DNA from: JBBRHH01 sp038222915 | GTDB taxonomy: Bacteria > Planctomycetota > Phycisphaerae > Tepidisphaerales > Tepidisphaeraceae | Reading direction: 5' to 3' | DNA: 15,339 bases | Assembly: GCA_038222915.1 (NCBI GenBank) | Contig: JBBRHH010000077.1 | Location: 1-15,339, forward strand | In this document: piece by piece, positions 13,623 to 15,339 of the stretch | How positions within the stretch are numbered: position 1 is the stretch's first letter | Layout: each line of letters starts with the position of its first letter | The notes under the pieces: generated by a model | What the model saw: only the letters and a program-made list of their open reading frames with translations | Databases searched by the model: none | What the model was told of the DNA's origin: nothing | Program-made: the position numbers and the translations under genes

Positions 13623-14060
13623 TCAGGGAATCGCGGGCGGCGTCACCGGCAGGGCCGGCTTGGTGGTGGCCGACTTGATCGCGGTGCCGGCTGCACCCTT
13701 CATCGCGTCGAATTTCGTGCGCAGGCTGGCAATCTCGTCCTGGACGGACTGCGGAAGCTTGTCCTTCATCGCATCGAGCTTCTGCATGATGCCGTCCGCC
13801 GAGTCAAGGTCGTTCTTTTCGAGCATGTCCTTGACCTTCTGGACCATGCCCTTGGCCTGGGCCTGAACCGCATTGGAGCCGGCCGTCATCGCTTCACCAG
13901 CTTCGGTTCCGGCGCCTTTGAGCGCGTCCTTGGCACTGTCCAGGGCGCTGGGCTTGGTGCCGGGGGTTGGCACAGTCGGGGCAGCGGCCTCTTCCTTCTT
14001 GCATCCAACCAGCATGACCCCACCGAGCATCAAACACCACAAAGCATGAGACTTAACCAT
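13623..14060 (-). CDS. Small alanine-rich lipoprotein, unknown function
   Basis: A 145-residue lipoprotein. The start M-V-K-S-H-A-L-W has one basic residue, then a hydrophobic core, L-M-L-G-G-V-M-L-V-G-C, with lipobox L-V-G-C (Cys near residue 20) and the K-K-E-E-A-A-A-P linker. The body is mostly helical and charged, with heptad-like stretches (V-Q-K-V-K-D-M-L-E-K-N-D-L-D-S-A) and Asp/Lys/Ala-rich amphipathic segments, ending in a proline-rich tail. ATG 14060 has a good AAGGAG eight bases upstream (14066-14071). The longer frame to 14141 lacks a signal peptide and a ribosome-binding site, so it is rejected. Probably a periplasm-facing membrane-anchored coiled-coil protein; no function can be assigned. 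Confidence 0.8.
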   Translation of the reverse strand: MVKSHALWCLMLGGVMLVGCKKEEAAAPTVPTPGTKPSALDSAKDALKGAGTEAGEAMTAGSNAVQAQAKGMVQKVKDMLEKNDLDSADGIMQKLDAMKDKLPQSVQDEIASLRTKFDAMKGAAGTAIKSATTKPALPVTPPAIP

Positions 14061-14115
14061 CGTTTCTCCTTTACATTTAAAAACGGGGACTCCGCCAATG
14101 GATCCCTCAGCCGTC

Positions 14116-14121
14116 AGTGTA
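14116..14121 (-). promoter_or_regulatory. Possible -10 box for the lipoprotein gene
   Basis: TACACT on the minus strand would place a transcript start near 14109, giving a leader of about 50 bases before ATG 14060. No good -35 box is seen at the usual spacing, so this is tentative. Confidence 0.3.
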
Positions 14122-14162
14122 GCACAAAATGGCGCGACCATGACATCGCCAAAGTTTCGCGC

Positions 14163-14573
14163 TCACGCGGCCGGCAGGTCGGCGGTGCAGTGAGCGCATT
14201 TGGTTGCCTTGATGGGAATGTTTGAAATGCAGAACGGGCATTCCTTGCTCGTCGGCTCAGACGGAGCGGGCGGACTTGTCTTCTTCACAACCATGCCTAC
14301 AAGTTTCACGATGAAAATGAAGATCGCCAGGGCGATGGCCGTGAAGTTGACCAGTTCGCCCAGAAACGCACCGATCTGGATCTTGCCCAGATGCCATTCG
14401 GTGTAGGTCATGCCCGGCGTGACGTAGCTGATCAGCGGCATGAAAATATTTTTTACGAGGGAGTTAATCACCGCCCCGAAGGCACTGCCCAACACAACCG
14501 CGACGGCCAAGTCGATCAAGTTTCCCTTGAACGCAAAAGTCTTGAATTCGGACCAGAGTGATTTCATGTTCAT
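14163..14573 (-). CDS. mscL: Large-conductance mechanosensitive channel with C-terminal zinc ribbon
   Basis: MscL opens under membrane tension to release solutes during osmotic downshock. The sequence has the family signature F-K-T-F-A-F-K-G-N-L-I-D-L-A-V-A-V-V-L-G at the N-terminal helix, then F-G-A-V-I-N-S-L-V, M-P-L-I-S-Y, and the second helix F-T-A-I-A-L-A-I-F-I-F-I-V-K. In place of the usual C-terminal helix bundle alone, it ends with C-P-F-C-x(10)-C-A-H-C, a four-cysteine zinc ribbon. ATG 14573 (M-N-M-K-S-L-W) is preferred over the longer frame from 14612, since the family begins near this point; ATG 14567 is also possible. It is followed by the lipoprotein gene on the same strand. Confidence 0.93.
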   Translation of the reverse strand: MNMKSLWSEFKTFAFKGNLIDLAVAVVLGSAFGAVINSLVKNIFMPLISYVTPGMTYTEWHLGKIQIGAFLGELVNFTAIALAIFIFIVKLVGMVVKKTSPPAPSEPTSKECPFCISNIPIKATKCAHCTADLPAA

Positions 14574-14672
14574 GGTGAGCCTCTCAATGCAGTTGGGCCC
14601 GCGACCGGGCAAACAGCCGAGGAGGTTACGCAGGATCGATGCAATGTCAATGAAATCTCTGTTCGGGGGGGG

Positions 14673-15339
14673 TCAAACATCAATCGCGCCGTGCGCAAAC
14701 TGTTCGTATAGTTCGGCGTACTTGCCGCCCTGCAACAGAAGCTCGGCGTGCGTGCCGCGCTCGACGATCTTCCCCTGGTCGATCATGAGAATCTGATCCG
14801 CCCGCTGAATCGTGCTGAGCCGATGGGCCACGACGAACGTCGTGCGACCTTTCAGCAGCTTTTCCAGCGAGCGCTGCACCATCAACTCCGTTGCGGTGTC
14901 GACGGCGCTGGTCGCTTCGTCGAGCATGAAGATGCGCGGATCGGCCAGGAAGGCCCGCGTGAAACAGATCAACTGCCGCTGACCCATCGACATGTTTCCG
15001 CCGCGCTCGCCCACCTCCGAGTTGAAACCGTCCTTGAGCGCCATGATCAGGTCGTACGAGCCGATTGCTCTTGCGGCGGCGACCACCTCTTCATCCGTCG
15101 CGGCCGATTTGGCGTAGCGAATGTTTTCCATCACCGTGCCGGTGAACAGGTAGTTTACCTGGAGTACGAGGCCGGTTTGTCGCGATAGCGTCTGGCCGAT
15201 GATGTGACGAATGTCGTGGCCATCCACCATCACCTGCCCCTGCTGCGGCTGATAGAAGCGTGCGATCAGGGAGATAATGCTGCTTTTGCCGCTGCCGGTG
15301 TGGCTTATTTGGTTTCTGTGTTTGATTCCATTTCTGACA
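14673..15339 (-). CDS. ABC exporter ATPase domain, 5' end missing, chimeric at right edge
   Basis: C-terminal nucleotide-binding domain of an MsbA/MDR-type ABC exporter half-transporter. Seen from the window edge inward: Walker A ending H-T-G-S-G-K-S-S, Q-loop V-L-Q-V-N-Y-L-F-T-G-T-V, signature M-S-M-G-Q-R-Q, Walker B I-F-M-L-D-E-A-T-S, and the H-loop V-V-A-H-R-L-S-T. The gene is cut: the transmembrane domain lies outside. In Walker A the expected Gly before H-T-G-S-G is Ser (AGC), precisely where the sequence switches to a copy of bases 3577-3612. Upstream of that point the translation no longer fits the family, so 15304-15339 are probably not the real gene. The real part ends near 15303. 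The first two-thirds of the usual protein is absent. Confidence 0.85.
   Translation of the reverse strand, partial: VRNGIKHRNQISHTGSGKSSIISLIARFYQPQQGQVMVDGHDIRHIIGQTLSRQTGLVLQVNYLFTGTVMENIRYAKSAATDEEVVAAARAIGSYDLIMALKDGFNSEVGERGGNMSMGQRQLICFTRAFLADPRIFMLDEATSAVDTATELMVQRSLEKLLKGRTTFVVAHRLSTIQRADQILMIDQGKIVERGTHAELLLQGGKYAELYEQFAHGAIDV

Noticed and set aside
14061..14141. Longer start for the lipoprotein
   Set aside because: The extension has no ribosome-binding site and would bury the signal peptide and lipobox.
14665..14672. Run of eight G next to the ABC stop codon
   Set aside because: It lies just beyond the stop and does not affect the frame; a length error is possible but changes no call.
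1..15339. tRNA, rRNA, insertion sequences, phage genes
   Set aside because: No cloverleaf, transposase, integrase or terminal repeat pair was seen on reading both strands.

Overview
The window suggests a GC-rich Gram-negative bacterium, most likely a Planctomycetota member (Phycisphaerae-like). This rests on gene style only: membrane proteins with N-terminal zinc ribbons, several TadG-like envelope proteins beside a tiny Flp pilin, and sigma-54/NtrC regulation. No rRNA or other phylogenetic marker is present, so the lineage is an inference. Both window edges cut or abut genes, and the right edge looks chimeric (see findings).

Layout, left to right. (1) 1-3611, plus strand: a GT39/ArnT-like membrane glycosyltransferase, a membrane protein with a long Gly/Thr-rich linker, and a zinc-ribbon membrane protein. 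(2) 3612-3940: non-coding, with several inverted repeats. (3) 3941-5510, minus strand: a tripartite toxin-antitoxin operon of the HipBST type (XRE repressor, free HipA N-subdomain, HipT-like kinase with an S-I-S loop). The three genes overlap by 1-4 bases. A sigma-70-type promoter lies upstream, together with three copies of a TTCCCG-N2-CGGGAA operator. (4) 5716-9025, plus strand: a sigma-54 promoter followed by a single-domain response regulator, a membrane sensor kinase and an NtrC-family sigma-54 activator, apparently an autoregulated operon. (5) 9026-13440: a Tad/Flp envelope cluster. It contains a minus-strand operon tadG-like / tadE / tadG-like, a divergent plus-strand paralog of the first tadG-like gene, and a 56-residue Flp prepilin. 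(6) 13623-15339, minus strand: a small lipoprotein, MscL with a C-terminal zinc ribbon, and the C-terminal part of an ABC exporter ATPase.

How the parts may work together. The kinase probably senses an envelope signal and phosphorylates one or both receivers; the NtrC protein then activates sigma-54 promoters, including the one in front of its own operon. The Tad genes lie tail-to-tail with this operon, but I found no convincing sigma-54 site in front of them, so regulation of the pili by this system is only a hypothesis. The Tad motor, secretin and prepilin peptidase are not in the window. The HipBST module is a self-contained toxin-antitoxin unit that should repress itself through the operator array.
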